This document shows, piece by piece, positions 1-11,032 of a DNA stretch of 64,000 nucleotides. The stretch comes from Nannobrachium achirus. Taxonomy: Eukaryota; Chordata; Actinopteri; Myctophiformes; Myctophidae. Below the pieces are notes generated by a model, which saw nothing but the letters and a program-made list of their open reading frames with translations, searched no databases and was not told the DNA's origin. The translations under genes and the position numbers were made by a program. Within the stretch, counting starts at the first letter, position 1; the number at the start of each line of letters is the position of its first letter. The stretch covers positions 22,187,678-22,251,677 of the forward strand of contig OY997652.1 of NCBI GenBank assembly GCA_963921795.1. The letters run 5' to 3'.

Positions 1-217
1 ATAACAAGAAGCAGTGAATGATACAGCAAAGGCCTTGACAGTTGAGTCAACTCCCTCATTATAACGACCACCAGTAGTGTGGGTGCAAGAAGGGACCATG
101 ACGCCTCCAGTGTGGAATATGATCGAACTTGAGCATTTAGGACCTGAACTGTCAACAACACGTCTATATCAAAAAAGCACCTTGGTTAAGCACCGTTGGT
201 CTGACGAGTTTTAACAT

Positions 218-352
218 TCACCAAGTTAACATTCACCAAGTTAACATTCACCAAGTTACCATTCACGAGCGTCGTCAGGTTAACATTTCACCAGGTTAAC
301 ATTCACCAGCGTCATCAGGTTAACATTTCACCAGGTTAACATTCACCAGCGT
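218..352. repeat. Short tandem/dispersed repeat with TTAACATTCACCA units
   Basis: Seven or so imperfect units of the form TTAACATTCACCA(A/G)GTT follow one another, some spaced by CGTCRTCAGG. A related block in the other orientation lies at about 27985-28150, where GTGAATGTTAACCTGG units run into degenerate CCCTAACC units. The two therefore look like copies of one dispersed repeat. No coding sequence is present. Confidence 0.7.
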
Positions 353-639
353 TACTTTTACTGAGGTTAGGGTTATGGTTAAAGCTATACTGTGTAAGTT
401 GCTCAACTAGTGGTCAGTAGCGTCCGCGTCTTTCGGCCGTTTTTCGCCGCGGACCGGGCCTCACACCCCCGCGTCACCCCCGCGTCTGCCTCCACCTCGC
501 CGAGATCTATCTTTAGAGGGGTCCCTGGTTCCTGTGCGTTCAGGCATTCCGGAGAAACGGAATGTTTCACCCGAGTATAGATAGAGACACACGGGCGCCT
601 ACAAATATGGCCGCCCTATTGTGATAGCTAGCGACCCCA

Positions 640-765
640 CTTCAAGATGCGCTGTGATTGGCCGGCAGTGTATAACCCTCGCTGTGATTGGCCGGTAGTG
701 TATGATGACGTAATTTTTGCGCGAAAACCGGACCCCGGTCAGGATCATAGAAAACATATAAAGAG
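640..765 (+). promoter_or_regulatory. Orphan promoter-like module: two CCAAT boxes, CRE, E2F-type site, TATA box
   Basis: Two GATTGGCC motifs (reverse CCAAT boxes) at 656-663 and 686-693 lie in a 30-bp direct repeat (650-674 and 680-704). They are followed by TGACGTAA (CRE-like, 706-713), TTTTTGCGCGAAAA (palindromic E2F-like, 714-727) and CATATAAAG (TATA-like, 755-763). The order and spacing resemble a cell-cycle or histone-type core promoter. The 420-640 interval upstream is also CpG-rich. No open reading frame of note lies within 200 bp downstream, so the transcript is unknown. It could be non-coding, the real gene could lie elsewhere, or this may be transposon or gene debris. Confidence 0.5.
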
Positions 766-958
766 AAGGCTTCAGAAGCTGAAAATAACGAAGTGGGTGT
801 TCTAAAACTTTAGCGATTTAAGAGTTAGGACAATTTTAAGATTTGTTTAATAAAAAAAGTTACATGGTACAACTTTAAGGTTAGGTTACAACTTTAGGTG
901 TATCTCCGTCCCCCTGACTTTCGGCACCTCCGCGCAACCAATCACAAGCTCTCCCCAG

Positions 959-1322
959 TAGGGCTGTCACAATTATTACATAATCGTCTAATCGTGATTA
1001 TTTGACATTATCGCAATTATTTTGTCATAATCGTCATAATCGTGAATGTTGAAAAACTTCCGAAATAGTGGAAATAGCCGATCTACAAGCTCACAACGCG
1101 CCGCGAGATCAAAGTTATTTTTTAAGTAGTACGTTGTCAAATATGTCAGTAATTTCTTTGTATATTTAGGTTATGTCTCATATCTACCATGTACAACTTC
1201 AAAGCCTAAAAGCCAAACAGAAATGTAATATCAACGACAAAAACACAATTAAATCGTTAATCGCCAATTATTTGAGTGACAATTAATCATCATGTAAAAT
1301 GTCATATCATGACAGCCCTATA
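959..1322. mobile_element. Non-autonomous TIR element (TAGGGCTGTCA ends, hAT-like)
   Basis: The terminal inverted repeats TAGGGCTGTCA and TGACAGCCCTA enclose 0.36 kb of AT-rich sequence full of ATTAATCG/CGATTA-type words. CTCCCCAG occurs on both sides (951-958 and 1323-1330), giving an 8-bp target duplication within 2 bp of the TIR. A half-copy of the window-wide hairpin motif (GCCGATCTACAAGCTCACAACG) lies at about 1077-1100. A second copy in inverse orientation is at 35017-35401. Confidence 0.7.
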
Positions 1323-1373
1323 CTCCCCAGGCTTTACACAGCATAGTCCCCAATTTGCAACCATAATTTAAAC

Positions 1374-1680
1374 CATTGGTTCTCAAACTATTTCATGTCA
1401 AGGACCCCCAAATTAATTAACAAGTCTAATTTGGCCACAGACCCCACCAGAAATATTTTGTGCCAGGGACGGGACTCGCATTCAGAATTGTGTTGTTGAA
1501 TGTTTTCAAAAATATTCAAAATGTGTCAAATTCCTTCTAGATGTTTTGAAAATAGCATAACTACAAGCTCGGCCACTTTCAAACAGCCAAGGCAGGTCAA
1601 AGTGGTTAAACAGATTTTGACACTATATTGCTGGGGACCCCCAAGAACCCCTACCAAGACCCCCTGATTTAAACATCCAA
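1374..1680. mobile_element. Degenerate hAT-type MITE fragment
   Basis: It starts CATTGGTTCTCAAACTATTTC followed by AAGGACCCCCAAA. This is the typical left end of the CAGTGGTTCTCAAAC hAT non-autonomous elements seen elsewhere in the window (for example 50811 and 60440). Half of the hairpin module (ATAGCATAACTACAAGCTC) is at about 1551-1570. No clear right terminus or target duplication is found. Confidence 0.55.
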
Positions 1681-1991
1681 TGGCCAAATCGGAATGCAGG
1701 CAGCAGTATAGATCTGAAGACGATGAGAAGATGAGAATCTGTTTTATGGCAGACCAAGATATTCTGAAGAAAGATGTCACCAACAACCTTGAAGTCATTA
1801 ATGGTCATCAAAGCCTAAAATCATTCTTTTTAATGGTTAATTCCAAAGGTGTGTCTGTCTCTCTCTCTCTCCATTAGGCTGCAGGTACAGCAAATACACA
1901 CCCCAGTCATGCGTTTTATTCACATCAAATGTGAAAGTCAATACTAAAAGGCTCCCTAATGTGGCATTATCATTATACCAATTAGATTTTC

Positions 1992-2033
<42 letters not shown>

Positions 2034-2700
2034 CAAAGCCATAACATTGCATTACCCACCTCTACAGTACGTTTATCCCTGGGGAAATATTAACTGTGAT
2101 GACATGCCGTATAAAATATACATACAGTATATTTAAACATTCTGGCTAATAATGTGAGTTGCCTAACATAGCTGCCTAGCCTGGCTGGTTGGGAGCTATT
2201 TTTACAGCATATTGGCACTGGCACCGCTCTGCTGTGCTGTGTTAACTTTGCTATATCGTATAGTGACAGCTGATATGACAGTACATAACGCATAACGGTA
2301 AATTCACCTTTCCATTTGCCACCGGCTGTGACCCAAAAGCGATGAAACGCCTGCATTCGACAACGACACAATTGTCTCATCATATCCATGTTACACCGAC
2401 ATAATACATAGCCCTAATGTACAGACACCGGTGTCTGTCTGCAAGCATATACACAGGCTAAAGCTAGCTGCAATGCAGCTAATCCCGTCCGCTAATGCTA
2501 ACGTTGCATTAACCTGGCCGTTAACCACAGTATACCATAGTGATCAAGGCGATCTGCGTTTAGTTGTCACCTCGCAGCGACATCAACTTCTCTAAGGTAA
2601 ACAAACACACACAGACAGCACCCAGCCAGGCGTCTTCAATAAACATCTGACAGACTGGAGCCACCGCCTACCTTACTGATGGACTGTCATTGTCCCAAGG
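1680..2700. other. Non-coding stretch with (TA)n
   Basis: No gene is recognised. It contains a (TA)n run at 1999-2029 and a short CT run at 1859-1872. The small open frames here lack any recognisable motif. Confidence 0.5.
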
Positions 2701-2714
2701 AGTAGTGTAGTGTA

Positions 2715-3225
2715 GTGTACAACACTGGTTCCCAAACAGTGGGTCGGGACCCACGTGAGGGGTCGCGAACACTCATTTTTATGGGTCATCATCATGAGTA
2801 AATATTCCTTTATGTATATGTATGTATGTGTATGTATGTACTGTATAGGCCTATGTGCAGTATTATGTATGTATGTATTGAATTATTTAATTGCTTAATT
2901 ATTTAATTACTTAATATTTATTTAACTACATTGTTTTTAATTGTTATTTCACAACATCTACAAAATATATTCACACTTTTGCAAGAATTAAAAACAAACT
3001 CAATGATGTTTTTTTAAAGAATTTCAGGAATAAAGAAATTCCATAAATTAGAAAACAGATGCTTAGGAAGTAGTTAAAAAAGCCGATCTACAAGCTCACA
3101 AGGCAGCACAAAGCGACACGTTTTGAGCTTGTTGATCTGCTGTTTTCACTAGTTTGGGTCCCTGGAAAACATCTGATTTCTCTTTTGGGTCTTGAAAGGT
3201 TTTGGGACCCACTAACACTGTTTCT
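2715..3225. mobile_element. hAT-like element with CACTGGTTCCCAAACAGTGG end
   Basis: The left end CACTGGTTCCCAAACAGTGG at about 2722 is followed by GGTCGGGACCC, and the right portion ends in GGTTTTGGGACCCACTA near 3215. It carries a hairpin-module copy at 3075-3148. TATG and TTAATTATT simple repeats lie between. The boundaries are inferred, because no target duplication is seen. Confidence 0.5.
3075..3148. repeat. Hairpin module copy
   Basis: Left arm AAAGCCGATCTACAAGCTCA, right arm TGAGCTTGTTGATCTGCTGT, with a divergent central loop. It is a member of the recurrent palindrome family of this window. Confidence 0.8.
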
Positions 3226-5940
3226 CAACCAGTGGTCCACATACCACTAGTGGCCATATGGCATACCATAATTACCGGTGGTCATGAAGCCTAAGATCCA
3301 TATGGTTCTATTAGACCCCATGATATAATAAAATAGAACATTATATTGGAAAACAAGTTGCAGTGAAATATGGCCATATCAGGGCTAGGGTTTCTGATGT
3401 TCTGAGCCTCATCAGATCAGCTTTATTTGGATGGCACACTGCCAACTAAGTGCCAGTAGGCTATACTGTTAGCCGCTATCCTAAATGCAGGTCATGGGAT
3501 GGGGCCTCATTTATCAACTAGAAAGGTGCGCTCCGTGGAGCGTATCTCCGCCAGTCCAGGTTGCCTACTGTATACCCGGAGCTGTGCAAGAAGAAAAAGA
3601 GGGCATTTTTGATGCCGTTCAGATTTGTCTTTGTTTCTTTTAAAGAAAGCGTAGCCCTCTACAAACCATTTCATCCATTGAAAACGTGGTAGCGTGTTTC
3701 CACGACCACACGCAGGTAGATTATCGTATCCTAGCCTGGGAACGCTTCCAATTTCGGGCTTTTTCATCCAGTCGGGAGCGGAAACAGCCTAAGTCATGTA
3801 GTCTACCAAACCAGGAACAGTTTTAACCCAAAATAATTCCCCACGCTCAAGGGAATCATTTTAGCCTAATAAACGCCTTGATGTGACATAGTTTTGTTTA
3901 TTTGGGAAAATGTTCTATCCAATATATGGCAGCTGCCATACCTTGCCATACCCAATTGACGCCTCTGGACGTACTGCAGGAGCCATATAACATCAGACAC
4001 CTGAGCACTTTTTATCTAGCAACAATCAGTCTGCGAAACAAGTGCTAAGCGCTGGTCACCATTAGCCTCGTAAACCAGTCTCTCTTCCTGCCTTCAGATT
4101 CGAACTGAAGATGGGAGGAGTCAGTTTACTAGGCTAGGTCACCATGGCTTTTAATCAAAATGCGTTTTATACTTGATCGGTTGATTTTGAGAGGTGTTAA
4201 CCGCTACTACATCTCGCTTTGTGTGTATGTCCGTCTGTTTATAATATGTCCGTCCCGCAAAGCCTGGCATTGGCCAAGGCAAGCTATGAAGCGTGGGAAA
4301 TAATAATGAAATTCATGAAACTCATGAAAGGCACCGCTCCCTTCACACTGGGTGTGACTTTTCATTTATATTTAGCTGTGACTTTTAATCCACTTGATAC
4401 TGATTTGAAACCAGCAGCTACTTTCATGCACTTCATGTGTTCCTTTTTTTTTTACGTTACTTTCTCTATAACTGCAATAGCGTGAGCTTGCACAAACGAG
4501 AATTTCACTCACTTTACTTCTAACTGGGATGTCACTATTAAGTTTGATTGATTGATTGATTCACTTGTCATGAAGATCTCTGAGAGACTTGTTCTACAGC
4601 ACACAAGGACACTCCATGGACCCTCCGCAGTTCAAGTACCAGGCTGAAGTCTGCGTGGATGGCTTATAGTACTATATTGTATGATAACTATGGATTTTGC
4701 CCAAAGGCATAGTAGGCTATATCTGCTTTGATTAGGAGGTCCATGAATCATTTAGGGAAATAACAAATGGTGAATTGCATGAAGATTAAACTTCATTTCC
4801 AGTATCCAAAGTTACCGTTTATGTTACCATAGGCAGGCTACTGCAAGTCACTGCAATGTATGTTTGAACAGAGAATAATATAAATAGCTGAGTGGCATTG
4901 AGGTGGACTTTCCTGTCTCTTAGCGCTCTCTGCTGCTGCAGGCTGTTAAGACAGCTCTCCCCAGAGTCAGAAGATCACTGCCTTGGCTCTAGGTTGGACT
5001 GAAGAAACACCTCACAGATAACAGAAATGGCCGGTAGCTCATGAACGCGACACTAAATCTGGGGAGCCCGAGATCGAACTGGGAACCTTGCGGTCAGTGG
5101 AGTTGTGTTTAAATTTAAAACACCTACTGTTTTGTGGTATGCGTACATGAAGACTAAGGTTAACAGAGATTGAGAAAGGTAGAATTGAATAGGCAGTTGG
5201 GAGAGGTAAAAATAATCCCACACAGTGTGAAGTGAGCTAGGCCTATTTATGAGTTAATGTGGGCTTGCTTTAGCAAGACACCTTTTTGGCACCCTATTTC
5301 TTCCACATTTTTAGAATACAGATTTTGTTCGACTTCAACTTGTTCAGCTTCACACAGTTACAGCATGTGTGCTTCTGTTTTTCTCGTTGAATTCTTTTTG
5401 AGATTTTTGAAAATACAGTTTCCCAGTTAATTCCTAAGGGAAATGAATTCTGTCTTAGCCTACTGTTTATATTATTGCTTAGAATACCACAAAGTTCTGC
5501 AAGAGTTCAATGGACCTTTTCCTATAACCTTTTTGTAAACCCAAAACACCAAAAGTCTATTGAGTTCAATGGAGGAGATGTGCGAGCTTGAGGATTTGTT
5601 AAGCCCTCCCCCCCTTAAGAACAGTTTGTAACTAGAAATACTGTTCCTACGAAACTGTGTGGGCTCGCATGTAACACCATGTATGGGCATAAAGATCTAC
5701 CCTTTGGTTGCACCTTGACTGTACTGTCTTTGTACTGTCGAGGAGAATAGGTTACGTCATTTTTTAGGGGAACTTGACTGATAAATTACGTAATTTCTGA
5801 GGAGAACTTAATATATACTGTAGGTAGGTAGTGAAGATAACATAGTGTTCTCGCTTTCAGCGAGCCCACAATTAATTACATTTAGGTAGTAATGGTTTCT
5901 AACTTTTATATTGTTTCATTAGGCAGAAGAGGAGGCAGGG
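3226..5940. other. Intergenic DNA, nothing coding recognised
   Basis: A hAT-like end (CAGTGGTCCACATACCACTAG) is near 3231. A fragment at 3940-3968, ending GCCATACCCAATTGACGCC, resembles the right end of the hAT element at 38378-39797. A (TGAT)n stretch at 4543-4560 ends another repeat fragment. Short open frames here show no protein-family motif. Confidence 0.45.
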
Positions 5941-5948
5941 GCACGCTT

Positions 5949-6324
5949 TAGGGATGGGACAATATGAAGATGTCATGTCACGATTATTGTGACCAAAGAA
6001 ATTGCGATTTACGATATTATCACGATAATCAAAATATCAACATTTGCCAAAGAATTGCAGATCGACAAGCTCACAACACGTCGCTGAGGAGTGAGCTTGT
6101 AGATTGGCTATTTTTTGGCAGAGAGATTTGGTAGAGAGTGAAAAAAAAGTTATGTCCAGGTCCATTTTACCAATTATAGAGGGTTTAAATGGTACTGGAT
6201 ATGCAGCTCGGCAAATAAGAGAATGAATTGATCCCAGTGCACGATAAACGTAAATCCACAAAACGATTATCGGGAGTGTTTTTTATCACGATAAACGATA
6301 ATAGCGATTATCGTCCCATCCCTA
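5949..6324. mobile_element. Non-autonomous TIR element (TAGGGATGGGAC ends)
   Basis: The inverted ends TAGGGATGGGAC (5949) and GTCCCATCCCTA (to 6324) enclose AT-rich sequence with many CGATAATCG-type words. The interior holds a hairpin-module copy (6045-6120). The flanking 8-mers do not match, so the target duplication is lost or was absent. The interior differs from the TAGGGCTGTCA family although both look hAT-like. Confidence 0.65.
6045..6120. repeat. Hairpin module copy
   Basis: TGCCAAAGAATTGCAGATCG then ACAAGCTCAC faces GTGAGCTTGTAGATTGGCTA then TTTTTTGGCA. Pairing extends outward to the TGCCAAA/TTTGGCA pair beyond the usual arm. Confidence 0.85.
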
Positions 6325-6631
6325 GTGTGCGTGCCTCCGTGGCTGACAACAGGGGGCGCAGTCCATACGCTTGGATGAGCAGCCCTGCCTTTGTATAAGA
6401 TTGTGATTGGACAGCTGATGAAAAGTGGTCCATTTCCCAAAAGGTGCTCCGTTCGACCAGAAAAGGGAAAGAAATCAGCCCCTGTGCACTGTACGCAGCC
6501 ACCTTTTGGTCATTTCTCATAAGGTTTAATGGAAAAGGGTGGTGCCTATATTTCTTTGAAGGCACCTATAGCGTGAGCATGTTGCCTTTAGCTTGTTTTT
6601 TGGATGGGAGCTTGCAAACAGACTTTTGTGA

Positions 6632-6673
6632 TGCACGCACGCACGCGCGCGCGCACACACACACACACACACA
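6632..6673. repeat. (CG/CA) dinucleotide microsatellite
   Basis: GCACGCACGCGCGCGCGC followed by (AC)n. It lies immediately 3' of the stop codon of the RING gene on the minus strand, in its presumed 3' UTR. Confidence 0.9.
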
Positions 6674-6682
6674 GTGTCACGT

Positions 6683-7741
6683 TCAGACATAAATAGGGTG
6701 GTATTCTTGAGGCGTCAGTCTCTTGCGGCAGGTAGGACAGCTGTGGTAGGATTGATGCAGCAAATCTCTGATACACCGACTGCAGAACACATGGCCGCAG
6801 TGAGTAGAAACCACTAGCCGACCACTGCTTACAATCTCTGCGTAGGCATCCATACACACAGGGCAGCTGATCGTTCCCGGAGTCGCCCTGGTTCCACTTT
6901 TCTGGTCACCTCCGTGACTATTGTCCACATAACTCTCTGCACCTCTGGTCTGAGAACGTTCATCCACCCCCATACCAGAGTGGCTGTGGGTCGGGTCAAC
7001 AATGGCAGGGTCTGACCCCTCGCCCTCTAGGTCAACTGAGAACGATCTATTAACTTCATCCACCACTACGGAGTCGGCGCCAATATCGGGGTCCGATCTC
7101 AGATTCGATACACAGATATCACATACCTGTATATCACCATATGGATACCGACGGAGATCATCTGGGTAGCGGTTATCCAAATGTGCTATATAGGTCCTTA
7201 TTCTCCTGATCGTGTCTCTAATGCTATGTTGCACTTGTTGTCGCAATTGGTGGTTTTCCACTCTCATGGTGGAGATGATGTGCTCTCTGGCCTGCTCATG
7301 AATTGGAGTGAAGGCGCGGAACCTGGTAGAAAGGAAGCAACCCTCGGTGTAGCCTCTACAGTCATGTGAGTGATGTCTGTCATCTTGATGATAGTGGTGA
7401 TCATCATGGTGGTGTCTGAGGTTATCGGTTTGGTAGCGGTGATCGTTGTGGCGGGTTCTCAGATTAGGCCGCCAACGAGAGGCATCAGGTGGCTGACGGT
7501 GGCTGTCACTGTGGCAACAATGGTAATCATGCGGAGAACAATGGTTGCCATTGGTCATCTCTAGTTTCCTTCTGTCTCTGATGCGTCTAATGCGCTTTAC
7601 TTCTTGTTGTTGCAGTTGCCTGCAGCTGGTAGAGTAACTGACCTCATAATCTGTCAGGTATAATGACTGGTGGCTGTGCCTACGTGTACGGTGGTCCACA
7701 TCAAGTTCTAGATCCCTCTCAGTTGGCCCGATTCTGAACAT
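6683..7741 (-). CDS. RNF4-like RING-finger E3 ubiquitin ligase, single exon
   Basis: A 352-codon uninterrupted minus-strand frame runs from ATG at 7741 to a stop at 6683. Residues 291-352 match the RNF4 RING and C-terminus: C293, C296, C315, H317, C320, C323, C335 and C338 form a complete C3HC4 zinc site, and the chain ends in YHPIYV, as RNF4 does (YHPIYI). Residues about 219-262 carry RNF4-like SUMO-interaction segments (DSVVVDEV, DPAIVDPTHSHS, VDERS), partly degraded from the VVDLT form. By family knowledge such proteins ubiquitinate poly-SUMOylated nuclear targets. The N-terminal part is unlike RNF4: it is Arg-rich (residues 17-60), then very His-rich (residues about 98-126), then has a possible helical segment (150-190). 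The absence of introns suggests a retrogene or a single-exon paralogue. Intact reading over 1 kb argues that it is functional. A TATATA motif on the minus strand lies about 110 bp upstream. Confidence 0.8.
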   Translation of the reverse strand: MFRIGPTERDLELDVDHRTRRHSHQSLYLTDYEVSYSTSCRQLQQQEVKRIRRIRDRRKLEMTNGNHCSPHDYHCCHSDSHRQPPDASRWRPNLRTRHNDHRYQTDNLRHHHDDHHYHQDDRHHSHDCRGYTEGCFLSTRFRAFTPIHEQAREHIISTMRVENHQLRQQVQHSIRDTIRRIRTYIAHLDNRYPDDLRRYPYGDIQVCDICVSNLRSDPDIGADSVVVDEVNRSFSVDLEGEGSDPAIVDPTHSHSGMGVDERSQTRGAESYVDNSHGGDQKSGTRATPGTISCPVCMDAYAEIVSSGRLVVSTHCGHVFCSRCIRDLLHQSYHSCPTCRKRLTPQEYHPIYV

Positions 7742-7999
7742 CTATGCTGAAACGGACATGTGAATGATAGAATTTGTTTTAGGTGAGGCAGGATGTGAGG
7801 CAGGATACTTATACAGTTTGTTTTGTCATTGACGCTATTTGTCTCTATGTATATAACCAAGGTGCTTTATGAACACCGGCTATCTGGTTCTTTAGACGTT
7901 TACCCGTTCCTTTTATACACTCTTGATGAGATGTCCATATTTGGAAAGGAGGAAGCCTTATTTAGGAACTGTAGTGAATGACACATGACCTCCTCAATT

Positions 8000-8060
8000 A
8001 ACAACAGGAACACAACGTGACACGTTGTGAGCTTGCTGTTTTTACTAGTTTGGGTCCCAG
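8000..8060. repeat. Hairpin module, partial copy
   Basis: ACGTGACACGTTGTGAGCTT then GCTGTTTTTACTAGTTTGGG. Only the right arm is preserved. It has the same exit sequence (TTTTCACTAGTTTGGGTCCC) as the copy at 3075-3160, so both come from one subfamily. Confidence 0.6.
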
Positions 8061-8719
8061 CCAAACGTCTAATCAATATGACGTCATATTGAGATACAGT
8101 GCTTACTTCAGGGCATTGCCGCATGGCGTTTCTGGACAACCGCTGATCCGACCGACTTCTCCACTCTACGCAGCACTCCGTCAGGTCCTCTGCGGTATGC
8201 ATACCTAGTTTGAAGTCGACCGGTCAGACATTTCTCAATTTCAAATTGTACATATATGTGGCTTCTTTGCTCAAGAAAATACTGCAAACTGCTGCTCTAC
8301 CCAATGCTGCTCTCGCCCATGCTCTCCCCTCCTCTCTCTACACACCAATGACTTCACCTCATGTACTCCTTGTCAAGCAATCTCAAATACAAGTTTGCCA
8401 ATGTAACAAGTATGACCATATAAGATCCCCGATATCAACACAGACTGACATTTTTGGGCAACAGTTACGTCGCGGTAGTGCTCGGATAATGCCCATAATG
8501 GACAAGCCTGATGTCACAATACTGAGTGAGAGGGGACGAAGGAGAAAGAGGAACAAGAGGGAGGGAAATAGAGAGCCTATTTCACACCACGCAGTGACCT
8601 CGCGAGAGCCAGGCTGTTTCACTCATTCTATGCAAATGTCACACTTGAAAATGAATTCTGTATTACCAATTTAATTGTTCCCCTTTCAAGTCAATGGGGA
8701 AAATGAATTCACTAATACA

Positions 8720-9540
8720 TTAATGGCCATATGTGGAGATCTCTGTGTCAGTCTTGTCCCTTTTATGCCTATATATGGAGATCCCTGATGTCATACATTT
8801 TAAGCCTATATCTTGGAATGCCCATAGATGGACATACTTTGTCAGTCTCATGTGCTGACTCTTGTGTGACTCAAGGGTCGAGTGTTGTGTTGCTGCTGGT
8901 GGTCGAGTAAGGTACTGTGCGTGACTCAGACTCACCCACTCACAGACATGAGCTGGACGTTTTCATACTAACTGCGATAATGGAATAATGGTTGTACATG
9001 CCTGTGATTGCTCAAAGTGTTCGAGCTTCATAATACATTTAACATACAGCTGTATGAGACATGGACCCTCATAGCACAACAGGAAAGAGCCCATGGAGTC
9101 TACACAAGAATGCTACGAATGGCACTAGGTGTCACTTGGACGGACCACATCAGAAATGGGGACCTACCATGGGTCACGGACAAGGTCAGAGAGAGAGAGA
9201 AGGATGATGCTGGCAGGGCACTGCGTCAGGCACCCAGAACTAGAGGAAAGCTAACTTGTCCATCTGGCCAGTGATGTATATCGGACCATATTAATATTGA
9301 TGACATCAGGGATCTCAATTTATGGGCATTAAAGGGATTCTGTGGAATACCCATATATGGACATTTACATATAGGCCTATGGAGATCCAGGTGATGGTAG
9401 TCAGCTCCACATAGGGATCTCCATTTATGGGCATAAAGGGATTTGGGTCCGCTGGCATCACAGGGATCTCCATGTCTCCATATATGGGCATAAAGGGATT
9501 TAGTTCCCCTGGCATCACAGTGATGTCAGAGCGTGACAAA
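8720..9540. repeat. Imperfect inverted repeat of GGGATCTCCATATATGGGCATAAA units around a LINE remnant
   Basis: At 8720-8830 the minus-strand-oriented form (TTTTATGCCTATATATGGAG) occurs two to three times. At 9300-9510 the plus form (GGATCTCCATTTATGGGCAT) occurs three or more times, with GGCATCACAGGGATCTCC linkers. The arms thus face each other across about 470 bp that includes the RTE-like fragment. No gene is identified in the flanking open frames. Confidence 0.55.
9035..9275 (+). pseudogene. LINE (RTE-like) reverse-transcriptase C-terminal remnant
   Basis: The translated frame contains YETWTL, then YTRMLRMALGVTWTDHIRN, then GDLPWVTDKVRERE, then AGRALRQ. This is the recognisable post-RT tail of RTE-type LINE ORF2 (usual form: SETWTL, CYTRMLRMALNVSWRDH, LPRVTDKIRERR, AGHCVRH). 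It is 5'-truncated with no catalytic FADD box, and ends shortly after. It is a dead fragment of a retrotransposon. Confidence 0.75.
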
Positions 9541-9799
9541 AAGACAAGCGTTACCCTTACCCATACAGTCTACAGACATGGACAAGATGTGACGGTTCCG
9601 AAAATGTATAGCATGTTTTTGGCAGATTTGAATATGCAGGGAGTGGCTTCCATGACCTATAGGCTAGTTGGCTGCTGCTTTCCGTACAAATTTGGTGCTG
9701 ATATTAGTTGGTGAGATCAGCACAGACAGGCAGACAGGCAGACAGACACAGACACGGGCGAAAACACAATCTAAGATAACTAACCTGACATCAGGTCAC

Positions 9800-10091
9800 A
9801 TGAATTTCAATTCCTGGACGGCGGTTCAGTGTGTTAATCCCACTTCCACACCGGATTTCTAAAAAGGGGGCAGTGGTAAAAGGATGACAACACCGGATTG
9901 AGGAAATTGCCGAGGGCAAAACCATGTGCAAAACAAAGTTGTCCAATGCTGATAACTCCGCAACCCGAGGAGCCATAGGTCACTCCACTCAAGACGCCAG
10001 AGGTGGTCACTCCTCTGTCCTTGCCTAGATCGGTCCAGCCAAAAACACAGAAGAAACAAATCGACACCCCCCCGCCGCGCCGCATCCCACG
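9800..10091 (+). promoter_or_regulatory. Presumed esm1 promoter / 5' UTR
   Basis: This is the non-repetitive stretch directly upstream of the esm1 start codon. A short C-rich leader precedes ATG at 10092. No unambiguous TATA box is seen, and the transcription start is not determinable from sequence alone. Confidence 0.35.
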
Positions 10092-10401
10092 ATGTCCTTC
10101 CTTCTGCTCGCAGTGCTGTCTACGATATTAGTCCAAGATGTTGTCAAAGCTTGGGGCACGAACGTCAAGTACGCAGTGAACTGCCCGGAGCGATGTAACG
10201 CGGAGCTGTGCGGTGGCACGCAGCGCTGCAGACGGACCGTCCTGGATGACTGCGGCTGTTGCCAGGTCTGTGCGGCGGCCAGGGGGGAGCACTGCTACCG
10301 CACCGTGTCGGGGATGCACGGGGTGAAGTGTGGACCGGGCTTGTTCTGCGAGTTCTACAAGGACGAGGATGATTATGGAGATGAATATGGGATTTGCAAA
10401 G
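10092..10401 (+). CDS. esm1: Endocan (endothelial cell-specific molecule 1), exon 1
   Basis: This exon encodes residues 1-103: a hydrophobic signal peptide (about residues 1-20, cleavage near VKA-W) and the cysteine-rich IGFBP-like N-terminal domain. The stretch [16 protein letters not shown] is followed by [12 protein letters not shown] and KCGPGL, closely matching human endocan. Cysteines are C31, C35, C40, C46, C54, C56, C57, C60, C68, C80, C86 and C102. The acidic insert [10 protein letters not shown] precedes the end. The exon closes at AAAG with donor GTAGGC (GT at 10402), phase 1. Endocan is a secreted dermatan-sulfate proteoglycan made mainly by endothelium. The start was chosen because it gives the signal peptide directly. 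Confidence 0.93.
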
Positions 10402-11032
10402 GTAGGCTATGTTATTCGCGCTGGCTGACTGACTGACTGACTGACTGACTGGCGCACCTGCTGCACAGCAAGATGAATCAACGTGTTTGCTTAATGTGCT
10501 GTATAGGCATGATGATGCCATGCCTGATAAAATACTTGATTTGTTTTTTGTTCGTGATCAATACAAATGGACGTCTATCTCGCTTTCCACGCAAGGTTAT
10601 GTAGGCAATGATAAGCGCTTTGTGTAGCCTAGGTCAATTAGGCTACCCAAACCCCGTTGAATAAGACATTAGCCTGCATGTATGTTAGGCCTTTGTCACA
10701 TATTTACAGTTGGCTTGGATTATTATTATTATTTTCTTTTTTTATCTTGGTTTATTTTAGGAATAGCCTATGGGCAACCAAAATAGGAATTGCACTTGGC
10801 AGTCAGCTCCTGTCTGCAGTAGCATACTGTCTGTACAGTTGTTCAAGTGCATTTGTTGATTAAAGCCTATTTTGGTGATGTTTTTTGAACAGTAGGCTGG
10901 CTATTCCAATGGGCTGCTATACTCCAAAACATATCAGCTCTTGCCGTTTTGATCAACTCTGATAGGAGGACTTGGAATCCCTCTGGAGGTCGTCTCGTGC
11001 AGCTCATACATCTCTGGTGTGTTTTTCCACAG

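Noticed and set aside
8210-8674. 154-codon plus-strand frame
   Set aside because: No start context, domain or homology is recognised. The composition is like the surrounding non-coding DNA.
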